From positions 1 through 64,000 of the forward strand of contig NZ_FNDR01000001.1 in the NCBI RefSeq assembly GCF_900099805.1: a stretch of 64,000 bases of DNA, given 5' to 3'. The first letter of the stretch is position 1, and every line of letters begins with the position of its first letter. The notes beneath the pieces were generated by a model. That model worked only from the letters and a program-made list of their open reading frames with translations. It made no database searches and had not been told where the DNA came from. Of this stretch, positions 25,373-33,732 are shown in pieces. This DNA is from Variovorax sp. OV700 (GTDB lineage: Bacteria > Pseudomonadota > Gammaproteobacteria > Burkholderiales > Burkholderiaceae_C). A program made the translations under genes and the position numbers.

Positions 25373-26578
25373 TCAGCGCAACAGCCCGGGACGCTTGACG
25401 CGCCCCAGCCCCGGCTCGCCGAGGTCGAAGGTGGTCACGCCGTTCACGGTGGCATCGCTGCGCAGGGTTTCGGGATGCGCCAGCGTCCGGCGCATGTCGC
25501 GCGCGCCCGCTTCCCAGTGCTCTTCGACCGCGGCGCGCGAGAACTCGTAGTCCTTCGATTCGAGCTCGTAGGGCTTGTCGCGGTAGATCAGGTGAAAGAT
25601 GTCGATGGGGTGGTGCGTGAGCTCGGCCTGTACCGCGAGCACCGAGGGGTCGTTGCGCAGGTGCGCGGGCAGCTTGGAGATCAGGTCCGCAATCGCTTGC
25701 TGAAGGTTCAGGTTGGCGGCCAGCGCATCGGTGTTCATGCGGGTGCGGCTCGAATAGGTGATGTCCTTCTGCCGCTCCTGCACGCCCGCCAGCGTGCGCG
25801 GCATCTCGCCGCGCGCATTGAAGAGATCGACCTGCAGCACGACCAGTGGTTCGGAGCGCGGGTGGATGTCGAGCACGTATTGCAGCGGCGTGTTCGAGAC
25901 GATGCCGCCGTCCCAATAGTCGTCGCCGTCGATGGTGACGGGCGCAAAGCCCGGCGGCAGCGCGCCGCTGGCCATGATGTGCTCCGGCCCGATACGCTGC
26001 CTGGTGTTGTCGAAGTACACCGAGTTGCCGGTGCGCACGTCGACCGCGCCCACGCTGAAGCGCGCCTCGCACGCGTTGATGCGGTCGAAGTCGATCAGGC
26101 GCTCGAGCGTGAGCTTGAGCGGCGCGGTTTCGTAGTAGCTCAAAAGCGGTGCCGCGGCACCCAGCAGCAGCGAAGGCGAGTAACGCGGTTCGAAGAAGCC
26201 GGGAATGCCCACCAGCGACGCCATGAAGGCGCTCCACTGGTTCTGCGTGGCGCGATCGCCCAGCCAGGCCGGCAGGCGCTGCGCCGGCCCGGAGGACACC
26301 AGGTGCCAGAACTCTCGCAGCCGGTCGACCCGCTTTTCGGGTGCATTGCCCGCGATCAGCGCCGCGTTGATCGCGCCGATCGACACGCCGGCAATCCAGT
26401 GCGGCTGCAGTTCGGTTTCGCTGAGCGCGGCATACACGCCGGCCTGGTAGGCGCCGAGAGCGCCTCCTCCCTGCAGCACGAGGGCCTTGCGCGCGGCGCG
26501 CATGTCATCGCGGCGCGCCTCGAAATTGCTGGAGGTCTTCTTGCTTGCAGTCCGGGGCTTCTGGGGCTTCGTCGTCAT
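25373..26578 (-). CDS. Patatin-like phospholipase/hydrolase (DUF3734)
   Basis: A 401-residue patatin-fold hydrolase with the oxyanion motif [13 protein letters not shown] (about 35-47), the nucleophile elbow GVSIGAIN (S66) and the aspartate dyad partner in WDGGIVSN (D223). The second half belongs to the DUF3734 extension ([28 protein letters not shown]). The N-terminal tail is Lys/Arg-rich, without a clear signal peptide. Members hydrolyse acyl esters. Its place before the 3-hydroxybutyrate dehydrogenase gene recurs in PHB-forming bacteria, so a role in releasing hydroxyacids is possible but unproven. Confidence 0.88.
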   Translation of the reverse strand: MTTKPQKPRTASKKTSSNFEARRDDMRAARKALVLQGGGALGAYQAGVYAALSETELQPHWIAGVSIGAINAALIAGNAPEKRVDRLREFWHLVSSGPAQRLPAWLGDRATQNQWSAFMASLVGIPGFFEPRYSPSLLLGAAAPLLSYYETAPLKLTLERLIDFDRINACEARFSVGAVDVRTGNSVYFDNTRQRIGPEHIMASGALPPGFAPVTIDGDDYWDGGIVSNTPLQYVLDIHPRSEPLVVLQVDLFNARGEMPRTLAGVQERQKDITYSSRTRMNTDALAANLNLQQAIADLISKLPAHLRNDPSVLAVQAELTHHPIDIFHLIYRDKPYELESKDYEFSRAAVEEHWEAGARDMRRTLAHPETLRSDATVNGVTTFDLGEPGLGRVKRPGLLR

Positions 26579-26627
26579 ATGGTGTCATTTGACACCAGCC
26601 CCGCGGCCGCAAGCTGACCAGGGCGCC

Positions 26628-27077
26628 TTACATCTTGGGCAGCATCTGTCCCCGGATTTCACCCGCGGGGTTGGCGGCGGTGTGGATGTTGGCGTACCAC
26701 TTGCCGGACATCAGGTCGGCCGCCTGCGCCGGTGTGAGTGTGGCCTGGCCTTCGATCGGGCTGGCCGGATTGGCAAACGGCAGCGCCACGCCGGCATTGG
26801 CGCCCGCAGCGGCGGGGCCGTGGAAGTGACCCGCAGTGGCGGGGCCGCTGAGGCCGGTGTAGGTGATCTTGTACTTCAGGACATTGGTGTCCTTGTTGAG
26901 CCAGGCCTCTGCCATGCCGCTGCCGCGCGTCATGTTGGGCGGCACTTCGCTGGCGGCGTTCATTGCGCCGCTGAAGCTCGCGGTGTTCGACTTGGACATC
27001 ATCCCGCAGCCGGCAAGCGCGGCAGTGGCCAGGCCCGCAATAAGGGTTGCGCGCAAAAAGGTGCCATATCGGTTCAT
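26628..27077 (-). CDS. CHRD domain lipoprotein
   Basis: A 149-residue protein with a lipoprotein signal: hydrophobic ATLIAGLATAALAGC with the lipobox cysteine at C24. The rest is one CHRD domain, shown by FSGAMNAASEVPPN, KYKITYTGLSGPATAGHFHGPA and the end WYANIHTAANPAGEIRGQM. CHRD domains occur in extracellular proteins of many phyla; their bacterial role is unknown. I start at MNRYGTFLR (27077), preceded by CAGGAGA. It is divergent from the DUF924 gene. Confidence 0.9.
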   Translation of the reverse strand: MNRYGTFLRATLIAGLATAALAGCGMMSKSNTASFSGAMNAASEVPPNMTRGSGMAEAWLNKDTNVLKYKITYTGLSGPATAGHFHGPAAAGANAGVALPFANPASPIEGQATLTPAQAADLMSGKWYANIHTAANPAGEIRGQMLPKM

Positions 27078-27182
27078 GAGTTTTATCTCCTGGGTTATGA
27101 AAACCGCTCCAGCATAGGCAGGCTGGGCGCAGGGCGTTGTCGGCCACCACCGCGACTTTGCGGGCTGAAAGAGAATGCGGTG

Positions 27183-27734
27183 ATGACCTCTCCCGACCTT
27201 CCCACCGCCCGCGACGTCGCCAGTTTCTGGCGCGATGCCGGACCCGAACGCTGGTTTGCCAAGAACGATGCTTTCGATGCCGAGTTCGGCACGCGTTTTC
27301 TCGCCGTGCACGAGGCGGCAGCCCGAGGCGAACTCAGCCACTGGGCGAAGGAGCCCGAAGGCGCGCTGGCCCTGCTGGTGCTGCTCGACCAGTTTCCGCG
27401 CAATACCTTTCGCGGCCAAGCGCGCGCGTTCGCGACCGACGCGATAGCCCTGGCGGTTGCCCGTGAAGCGATCGAGGCCGGCCTCGACCTCCGGATCGAC
27501 GAAGAGCTCCGGCGCTTCTTCTACCTGCCCTTCATGCATTCCGAATCGCTGGCGGACCAGGAGCGTTCCGTCGAGCTGAACGCGGCGCTCGATGCCAGCA
27601 CCCAGCGCTTCGCGATATTGCACCGCGACATCATTGCGCGCTTCGGCCGTTTTCCGCATCGCAACGAGCTGCTCGGGCGCACCAGCAGTGCGGAGGAACA
27701 GCGCTTCCTCGACGAAGGCGGCTTCGCGGGCTAG
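27183..27734 (+). CDS. DUF924 family protein
   Basis: A 183-residue protein of the DUF924 family: VASFWRDAGPERWFAKNDAFDAEF, then LALLVLLDQFPRNTFRGQARAF (shown by its DQFPRN core) and FFYLPFMHSESLADQE, HRDIIARFGRFPHRNELLGR. The fold is all-helical and TPR-like; the function is unknown. It starts 105 bp from the divergent CHRD gene. Its stop codon overlaps by 4 bp the stop of the convergent YihY gene. Confidence 0.9.
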   Translation: MTSPDLPTARDVASFWRDAGPERWFAKNDAFDAEFGTRFLAVHEAAARGELSHWAKEPEGALALLVLLDQFPRNTFRGQARAFATDAIALAVAREAIEAGLDLRIDEELRRFFYLPFMHSESLADQERSVELNAALDASTQRFAILHRDIIARFGRFPHRNELLGRTSSAEEQRFLDEGGFAG

Positions 27735-28654
27735 CCCTTTCGGGGCAGCGGAGCGGCGCGCGTCGGCGAAGGGTTGGCCGTTTCGGGGGCATCCTTGGCA
27801 TGCTTGAGCGAGCCGTAGGTTTTGGCATACACCCAGGTGAACTCGGCGCCCAAGAGAAAGATCTGCGCCGAGTAGTACACCCACACCAGCACCACCACCA
27901 GCGAGCCCGCGGCGCCATAGCCCGAGGCCACGCTGCTCTTGCCGATGTACAGGCCGATGAGGTGCTTGCCGATCGTGAAGAGCAGCGCCGTGACGGCGGC
28001 GCCCACCCACACGTCGCGCCACTGCACCTTGGCACGCGGCATGATCTTGTAGATCATCGCGAAGATCACCGTCACCATGGCAAAGCTGAAGACGAAGTTC
28101 ACCGCCTGCGCCAGGGTGGCCCAGGCACCGAACACCGGCGACCACCATTTGCCGAGCGCCGCCAGTGCCGCGCTTGCCACCAGCGACACCATGAGCAGGA
28201 AGCCGATGCCCATGATCATGCCGAACGACAGCAGCCGCACGCGCAGCAGTGTGAACAGGCCCTTGTTCCTTGCGCGCGCCGGTGCGCGCCAGATGCGGTC
28301 GAGCGCATCCTGCAGCTCGCCGAAAACCGTGGTTGCGCCAATCACCAGCAGGCCGATGCCGACCACCGTGGCCACGATGCCTTCGGCCGGTTTGTTGACC
28401 GCCTGCAGCATGCCCTGCACCGCGGCCGCGCCCTGCTCTCCCATGAGGCCCGAAAGCTGCAGGAAGATCTCACCTCGCGCCGCCTCTTGCCCGAACACCA
28501 GTCCGGCCACGGCGATGACGATCAGCAGGAGCGGCGCAATCGAGAACACCGTGTAGTAGGCCAGCGCGGCGCCCATGCTGGGCGCGTAGTCGTTCGACCA
28601 CGAAGCAACGGCCTCCTTGCAGAGATCGAAGAGCGCGCGAATTTGCATGGCCAT
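27731..28654 (-). CDS. YihY/BrkB family inner-membrane protein
   Basis: A 307-residue membrane protein with about six transmembrane segments and the family motifs DYAPSMGAALAYYTVFSIAPLLL (only the core MGAALAYYTVFS need be noted), FGELQDALDRIW and a late GYGAAGSLVVVLVWVYYSAQ. The C-terminus is a short charged tail. Members were once annotated as ribonuclease BN, which is wrong; their function is unknown. I start at MAMQIRALFD (28654); the frame extends 10 residues further upstream. Confidence 0.9.
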   Translation of the reverse strand: MAMQIRALFDLCKEAVASWSNDYAPSMGAALAYYTVFSIAPLLLIVIAVAGLVFGQEAARGEIFLQLSGLMGEQGAAAVQGMLQAVNKPAEGIVATVVGIGLLVIGATTVFGELQDALDRIWRAPARARNKGLFTLLRVRLLSFGMIMGIGFLLMVSLVASAALAALGKWWSPVFGAWATLAQAVNFVFSFAMVTVIFAMIYKIMPRAKVQWRDVWVGAAVTALLFTIGKHLIGLYIGKSSVASGYGAAGSLVVVLVWVYYSAQIFLLGAEFTWVYAKTYGSLKHAKDAPETANPSPTRAAPLPRKG

Positions 28655-28736
28655 GGAGTTTCTCGTCGAGTGATGCAGGGGCATGTCAGCCCGATGCCCG
28701 GCACGTTGCAGGCATGGCTACGATAATCGCACCCAC

Positions 28737-29327
28737 ATGCATCCGTCCCCTCCAGGCGCGGCAGCGCCGACCGTACCTCCGCAACCGACGTCGCCACGCG
28801 ACCTTTTTGTTTCATTCACCTGGCTTGCGCTGCAAGGATTCGGTGGCGTGCTGGCCATCGTCCAGCGCGAGATGGTCGAGAAAAAGCGCTGGCTCACGCC
28901 CGAGCAGTTTCTCGAAGACTGGGCCGTGGCCCAGGTGATGCCGGGTCCGAACGTGATCAACCTGGCCTTGATGATCGGCGACCGCTACTTCGGCCTGCGC
29001 GGCGCCATTGCCGCGGTGGCGGGCATGCTCGCGATACCGCTCGTCGTCATCCTGGTGCTGGCCGTGCTCTACGCCCATTACGCCGCCAATCCGCAGGTGG
29101 CGGCGGCGCTGCGCGGCATGGGCGCGGTGTCGGGTGGGCTGATTGCCGCGACCGGCATCAAGCTGATTCCGCAACTGCGCAAGCACCCGCTGGGCTTTGC
29201 CACCTGCCTGGCGTTCGTCGCGCTGGTGTTCGGCGCCATCGCAATCTTCAAGATGCCGCTCGGCTGGGTGCTGCTGGCCGTGGGGGGCGTGGCTTGCGCG
29301 TGGACCTGGCGGAGGATTAGCCCATGA
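28737..29327 (+). CDS. chrA: Chromate transporter, first half (ChrA domain)
   Basis: A 196-residue membrane protein equal to one ChrA domain: FTWLALQGFGGVLAIVQREMV, then VAQVMPGPNVINLALMIGDR with the conserved PGPN, followed by several hydrophobic helices. Its partner at 29324 carries the second domain; the two overlap by 4 bp (ATGA), so they are translationally coupled halves of a short-chain CHR pair rather than a frameshifted single gene. CHR proteins export chromate; the true substrate in this strain is not shown. Confidence 0.88.
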   Translation: MHPSPPGAAAPTVPPQPTSPRDLFVSFTWLALQGFGGVLAIVQREMVEKKRWLTPEQFLEDWAVAQVMPGPNVINLALMIGDRYFGLRGAIAAVAGMLAIPLVVILVLAVLYAHYAANPQVAAALRGMGAVSGGLIAATGIKLIPQLRKHPLGFATCLAFVALVFGAIAIFKMPLGWVLLAVGGVACAWTWRRISP

Positions 29328-29932
29328 GCCATATCACCATCGCCATGCAGTGGCACGACTGGCTCGCGCTCTTCGGCCAATACACGCTGCTGTCGCTGCT
29401 GTCGATCAGCGGCGCCATCACCACCGTTCCCGACATGCACCGCTACCTGGTCGCACAGCATGGCTGGCTGACCGACGCGCAGTTCAGTTCGTCGGTCGCC
29501 ATCGCCCAGGCTGCGCCGGGCCCGAACGTGCTCTTCGTGGCGCTGATGGGCTGGAACGTCGGGCTCAACGCCGGCGGCGGCATTGGCGCCGGGCCGGGTG
29601 CCTGGCTGCTCGGCCTCTTCGGGCTCCTGGTCACCATGGTCGGCATCATGCTGCCCAGCACCACCCTCACCTACCTTGCCACGCGCTGGGGACACCGCAA
29701 TCGCGAGCGGCGCGGCGTGCGCGCCTTCAAGCAGGGAATGGCGCCGGTGGTGGTCGGCCTGCTCATCGCCACCGGCTGGGTGCTGGCGGCGGGTAACCAT
29801 GCCGGCGACGCGCCCGCATGGCATCTGTGGCTGCTGAGCGCGGTGGCCGCGCTTATCGTCTGGCGCACGCGCGTCCACCTGCTCTGGCTGCTGGGCGCGG
29901 GTGCGCTGCTCGGCGCCATGGGCTTCGTCTGA
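29324..29932 (+). CDS. chrA: Chromate transporter, second half (ChrA domain)
   Basis: A 202-residue CHR-domain protein with LSLLSISGAITTVPDMHRYLV, the conserved AIAQAAPGPNVLFVALMGWN and a set of hydrophobic helices ending near the C-terminus (LLWLLGAGALLGAMGFV). It lacks an N-terminal extension and begins inside the stop of the preceding half. The pair probably works as a heterodimer. The aldo/keto reductase gene follows after 29 bp and may belong to the same transcript. Confidence 0.88.
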   Translation: MSHITIAMQWHDWLALFGQYTLLSLLSISGAITTVPDMHRYLVAQHGWLTDAQFSSSVAIAQAAPGPNVLFVALMGWNVGLNAGGGIGAGPGAWLLGLFGLLVTMVGIMLPSTTLTYLATRWGHRNRERRGVRAFKQGMAPVVVGLLIATGWVLAAGNHAGDAPAWHLWLLSAVAALIVWRTRVHLLWLLGAGALLGAMGFV

Positions 29933-29961
29933 TCCTCGTTCTCTTTTCAGGAAACAACTAC

Positions 29962-30927
29962 ATGTCGCAACTCCGCTCGCTCGGCCGCTCCGGCCTCCTG
30001 GTTTCACCGCTCGCCTTCGGCGGCAACGTGTTCGGCTGGACGGTGGACGAAGCCACTTCGTTCCGCTTGCTCGATGCCTGGCTCGATGCCGGATTCAACT
30101 TCGTCGACACGGCCGACGTCTATTCGAGCTGGGTTCCCGGCCACACCGGCGGCGAGTCCGAAACCATCATCGGCAAGTGGCTCAAGCAAGGCGGCAAGCG
30201 CAACCGCGTGGTGCTGGCCACCAAGGTCGGCAAACCGATGGGCGAAGGCAAGTCCGGCCTCTCGCCGGCCTACATCCGCGAAGCGGTGGAAGCTTCGCTC
30301 AAACGCCTGCAGACCGATTTCATCGACCTGTATCAGTCGCACGACGACGATGCCGCCACGCCGCTCGAAGACACACTGGGCGCCTTCGACGACCTCGTCA
30401 AAGCCGGCAAGGTGCGCGCCATCGGCGCCTCGAACTACAGCGCACCCCGGCTGGCCGAGGCGCTCGACGTGTCGGAGCGGCTCGGCATTGCGCGCTACGA
30501 AAGCCTGCAGCCGCTGTACAACCTCTACGACCGCGCGGTGTTCGAAGATGCGCTGGAGCCGCTGTGCCTGAAGCGCGAAGTGGGCGTGATCAACTTCTAC
30601 GCGCTGGCCGCCGGATTTCTCACCGGCAAGTACCGCACCGAAGCCGACGCCTCCAAGAGCGCACGCGGCGCCAACACCACCAAGAAGTACCTGAACCCAC
30701 GCGGCCTGCGCATTCTCGAAGCGCTCGACAAGGTGGCGCAGCAGTACAACGCAAAGCCGGGCCAGGTGGCCATCGCATGGCAGATCGCGCGGCCTTCGGT
30801 CACGGCACCGATCGCCAGCGCCACCTCCATCGCGCAGTTGGAGGAACTGGTGGTTGCCACCCAGCTGAAGCTCGATGCGGGCACCATCCAGATGCTGGAC
30901 CGGGCCAGCGCCGAAGACCCGGCCTGA
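29962..30927 (+). CDS. Aldo/keto reductase
   Basis: A 321-residue NADPH-dependent TIM-barrel reductase. The catalytic tetrad is visible: D and Y in NFVDTADVYSSW, K in VLATKVGKPM and H in LYQSHDDD. The start MSQLRSLGRSGLLVSPLAFGGN and VRAIGASNYSAPRLAEAL are typical of the YajO/YdjG-like group. These enzymes reduce aldehydes and ketones to alcohols. It sits 29 bp after the chromate transporter halves, perhaps by operon membership only. The substrate is unknown. Confidence 0.9.
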   Translation: MSQLRSLGRSGLLVSPLAFGGNVFGWTVDEATSFRLLDAWLDAGFNFVDTADVYSSWVPGHTGGESETIIGKWLKQGGKRNRVVLATKVGKPMGEGKSGLSPAYIREAVEASLKRLQTDFIDLYQSHDDDAATPLEDTLGAFDDLVKAGKVRAIGASNYSAPRLAEALDVSERLGIARYESLQPLYNLYDRAVFEDALEPLCLKREVGVINFYALAAGFLTGKYRTEADASKSARGANTTKKYLNPRGLRILEALDKVAQQYNAKPGQVAIAWQIARPSVTAPIASATSIAQLEELVVATQLKLDAGTIQMLDRASAEDPA

Positions 30928-30936
30928 GTCTGCCGC

Positions 30937-31458
30937 CTAACCGTCGACCGGATTCACCGGCGTCGAGAGAATCCGCTGGTAGAACGCCACGTCGAGCCAG
31001 CGTCCGAACTTGAATCCCGCCTGCCGCACGGTGCCGGCATGCTCGAAGCCCAGCCGCTCGTGAAGCCCGATGCTGCCGGCATTCGCGGCGTCGATCGCGC
31101 CGACCATCACGTGCACGTCGCGCGCAACCGCCTCCGCAATGATCGCCTCCATGAGCGTGCGGCCCAGGCCCGCGCCGCGGTGGCCGGCCTCGACATACAC
31201 CGAATGCTCCACCGTGTACTTGTAGGCGGGAAAGGCGCGGAAGGTGCCGTAGCTTGCAAAACCCAGCAGCTTGCCATCGTCGTCTTCCGCGCCGATCACG
31301 GGAAACCCGTTGGCGCGCTTGGTGGCGAACCACGCGGCCATGCTCTCGGGCGTGCGGGGTTTGTAGTCGTACAGCGCGGTCGAGTTGGCGATGGCTTCAT
31401 TGAGGATGGCGAGGATGGCGCCCGCGTGGGCTTCCTCGGTGCAGGGGACCAGGCGCAT
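30937..31458 (-). CDS. GNAT N-acetyltransferase, phosphinothricin acetyltransferase-like
   Basis: A 173-residue GNAT protein of the Bar/Pat type: ILAILNEAIANSTALYDYKPRT, the acetyl-CoA loop HRGAGLGRTLMEAIIAEA and the C-terminal SIGLHERLGFEHAGTVRQAGFKFGRW (key core LHERLGF). Relatives acetylate phosphinothricin, methionine sulfone or sulfoximine, or other amines. I start at MRLVPCTEE (31458). It is divergent from an XRE-cupin regulator gene across 72 bp, so that regulator may control it. Confidence 0.87.
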   Translation of the reverse strand: MRLVPCTEEAHAGAILAILNEAIANSTALYDYKPRTPESMAAWFATKRANGFPVIGAEDDDGKLLGFASYGTFRAFPAYKYTVEHSVYVEAGHRGAGLGRTLMEAIIAEAVARDVHVMVGAIDAANAGSIGLHERLGFEHAGTVRQAGFKFGRWLDVAFYQRILSTPVNPVDG

Positions 31459-31530
31459 GGGTGTTCCTTTCGACAAGCGACGGATTAAGTTGTGAACAGA
31501 TCGTCCAATATAGGAGAATAATAGTCTTAT

Positions 31531-32118
31531 ATGGGAAACAATTCATCTCCATCCGTCGAGCCTTCCGGGATCGACTCGCTCATCGCAAGCCGGCTGCTGG
31601 CGCTGCGCCAGGCCAAGTCGTTGAGCCTCGCGGAGCTGGCCGAGCTTTCGGGTGTCAGCAAGGCAATGATCTCGAAAGTCGAGCGCGCGGAAAGCAGCCC
31701 CACGGCCGTGTTGCTGGGACGGCTGGCCGCCGGCCTGGGCGTGCCGCTCGCGCAACTGCTGACCGAGGACAAGGGCGCGCCCCAGCGGCTGCGCAGCCGG
31801 GCCGAACAGGACGTGTGGCGCGATCCCGAGGCCGGCTACCTGCGGCGCCAGGTCGCGGAGCGCGATGCCGCCAGCGGCGTCGAGATGGTCGAGATCGAAC
31901 TGCCGCGCTCGGCGCAGGTCGGCTATCCGCGGTGGAGCGGCAAGCCGTATCGGCAATGCCTGTGGTTGCTCGAAGGAGCGCTGCGGGTGGACTACGGCGA
32001 CGAGCGGTTCGAACTGGCGACTGGTGATTGCCTGGATTTCGGCGTCGATCGGCCGCTGGTCTTCAAGGCGCTCGGCCGCACCGGATGCCGCTACCTGCTG
32101 GTCGCCTCCCCGGCATGA
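31531..32118 (+). CDS. XRE-family transcriptional regulator with cupin domain
   Basis: A 195-residue two-domain regulator. Residues about 19-75 are a helix-turn-helix of the XRE type (LLALRQAKSLSLAELAELSG, then SKAMISKVERAESSPTA). The C-terminal part, from about 115, is a small cupin barrel (QCLWLLEGALRVDYGDERFEL, GDCLDFGVDRPLVFKA). Such proteins sense a small ligand in the cupin and repress or activate a neighbour. The short AT-rich gap to the divergent acetyltransferase gene (31459-31530) contains a GGAGA ribosome site for this gene and probably its operator. Confidence 0.9.
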   Translation: MGNNSSPSVEPSGIDSLIASRLLALRQAKSLSLAELAELSGVSKAMISKVERAESSPTAVLLGRLAAGLGVPLAQLLTEDKGAPQRLRSRAEQDVWRDPEAGYLRRQVAERDAASGVEMVEIELPRSAQVGYPRWSGKPYRQCLWLLEGALRVDYGDERFELATGDCLDFGVDRPLVFKALGRTGCRYLLVASPA

Positions 32119-32232
32119 AGGCGCACGAGCAGTAGTAGGCAAGTTCCCACAGCGACTGGGGACGACGGCCTCTGCTGGCCACGGCATCGCCCGGGATACT
32201 GCAAGGCATCCAAAGCTTCCGGGGGAACAAGC

Positions 32233-32403
32233 ATGTCCTTTGCGCTCTACATGATCGGTTTTCTGATTTTCCTGGCCGGCGTCGCCTGGGGCGCTTCGGT
32301 GGCAGGCGTGCCCACGCTCTACATCGGCATCGGCGCGCTCATCATCCTGGGCATCGGCATCTTCAGCGCGGTGGCGCGCACGCGCAGCAAAGACCCGTCC
32401 TGA
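32233..32403 (+). CDS. Small two-helix membrane protein (56 aa)
   Basis: A 56-residue frame starting MSFALYMIGFLIFLAGVAWG, with a second hydrophobic helix (TLYIGIGALIILGIGIFSAV) and a basic C-terminus ARTRSKDPS. A purine-rich GGGGGAACAAGC lies just before the ATG. The two-helix layout with a glycine-rich turn is typical of small inner-membrane proteins found widely in proteobacteria, but I recognise no named family. It fills an otherwise empty gap between the XRE-cupin regulator and the FAD oxidoreductase gene. Confidence 0.7.
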   Translation: MSFALYMIGFLIFLAGVAWGASVAGVPTLYIGIGALIILGIGIFSAVARTRSKDPS

Positions 32404-32513
32404 AGCCGCCGCGCTTCGAGTTCACACAGGCTTCACGCCGCGCGCACATGGCGTAGCTAACTTTCGCGTGCGCACCGCAAGTCGCGGTGCACAACGCCAA
32501 AGTCAGCTCGCCC

Positions 32514-33722
32514 ATGTTCGCTTCAAGTTCCTTTTCTCGCTTCGACACCCCTCCCTTTTTCTCCGCCTGCCCTGCCCCGCCATCGGCAGGGGAGCGCAGT
32601 TCGAACACCGTGGTCGACCTACTCGTGGTCGGAGCGAGCTTCGCAGGGCTGGCCTGCGCCCGCGCCGCTGCATTGGCCGGCCTCCGCGTGATGGTGCTGG
32701 AGAAGAAGTCCAGCGCCGGCGCCAAGCTCCATACCACCGGGATCATCGTCAAGGACGCGGTCGACACGGTGCCCTGGCTCGCGGAAGTGCCGCCCGCCCT
32801 GGTGCGCCGCATCGACGGCGTGCGGCTCTATTCGCCCGACATGCGCCACGTGGACCTGCATGCGCCGGGCTATTGGTTCTGGGCCACCGACGCGCCCGCC
32901 CTGCTCGACTGGATGGTCGATTCAGCCCGTGCCAGCGGGGTTGACGTGCAGCTTGGCACGCTGTTCGAACAGGCGCTGTGGATGAATGACCGCTGGGAGA
33001 TTCCGCTGACCCACGGCCCTTGCCGCGGCACCTGCATTTCGGCCCGCTACATCGTGGGTGCAGACGGCCCGCATTCGCGCGTTGCCAAGGCCCTAGGGCT
33101 ATCGCGCAACACGCGCTTTCTCTACGGCATCGAGCATGAATATCGGGGCGCGCGCATGGCGCCCGATTTTCTCCATTGCTTCGTCGACCGCCAACTGGCG
33201 CCGGGCTACATCGGATGGGCGCTCGACGGCGTCGGCGTGAGCCAGATCGGACTTGCACGCCGCATGGACACGCAGGCTGCACCGGCGCTTCGGGTCGACC
33301 CGCTGCTGCGAAAGATTGCCTCGGTCGTCTCGCCCGGCGATGCGCCGCCCGTGGCGATTCGCGCGGGAATGATTCCGTGCGGCGGCGTGCTGCCCGTGGT
33401 TGCACGCGAACGCGCTCTGCTGGTGGGCGATGCGGCCGGCATGGTGTCGCCGGTCACGGCCGGCGGCATTCATACGGCGCTCCAGCATGGCGAGCGCGCC
33501 GGCGAGGCGATTGCGCGGTTCGTCCGCGGCGAGGTGGAAGACCCGGCGAGCTGGTTCGTGCGCAGCTATCCGCGCTTCCGGCTCAAGCGCGCGTTGCGCT
33601 GGGCTTTCGATCATTTCCAGAGCGATTGGATGTTCAACCGCCTGCTGGGTACGCCGCAGATGCGGCGCATGGCGGAACTGGTGTACTTCCACCGCAAGGC
33701 CAGCCCCTTGCCCAGGGGCTAG
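32514..33722 (+). CDS. FAD-dependent oxidoreductase (geranylgeranyl reductase-like)
   Basis: About 402 residues with an N-terminal FAD-binding fold (VDLLVVGASFAGLACARAA, then VMVLEKKSSAG), the second FAD contact YIVGADGPHSRVAKALG and the third motif ALLVGDAAGMVSPVTAGGIH. This is the layout of the geranylgeranyl-reductase/p-hydroxybenzoate-hydroxylase group. The electron donor and substrate are unknown. The frame allows a start at 32487 (nine residues more); neither has a strong ribosome site, and the first 30 residues are Ser/Pro-rich and probably disordered. It is convergent with rlmB. Confidence 0.82.
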   Translation: MFASSSFSRFDTPPFFSACPAPPSAGERSSNTVVDLLVVGASFAGLACARAAALAGLRVMVLEKKSSAGAKLHTTGIIVKDAVDTVPWLAEVPPALVRRIDGVRLYSPDMRHVDLHAPGYWFWATDAPALLDWMVDSARASGVDVQLGTLFEQALWMNDRWEIPLTHGPCRGTCISARYIVGADGPHSRVAKALGLSRNTRFLYGIEHEYRGARMAPDFLHCFVDRQLAPGYIGWALDGVGVSQIGLARRMDTQAAPALRVDPLLRKIASVVSPGDAPPVAIRAGMIPCGGVLPVVARERALLVGDAAGMVSPVTAGGIHTALQHGERAGEAIARFVRGEVEDPASWFVRSYPRFRLKRALRWAFDHFQSDWMFNRLLGTPQMRRMAELVYFHRKASPLPRG

Positions 33723-33732
33723 CAGCGCGTCA

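Noticed and set aside
28737-29932. chrA as a frameshifted pseudogene
   Set aside because: Each half has its own start, a full CHR domain and a normal end, and they overlap by ATGA, so a two-gene pair is the better reading.
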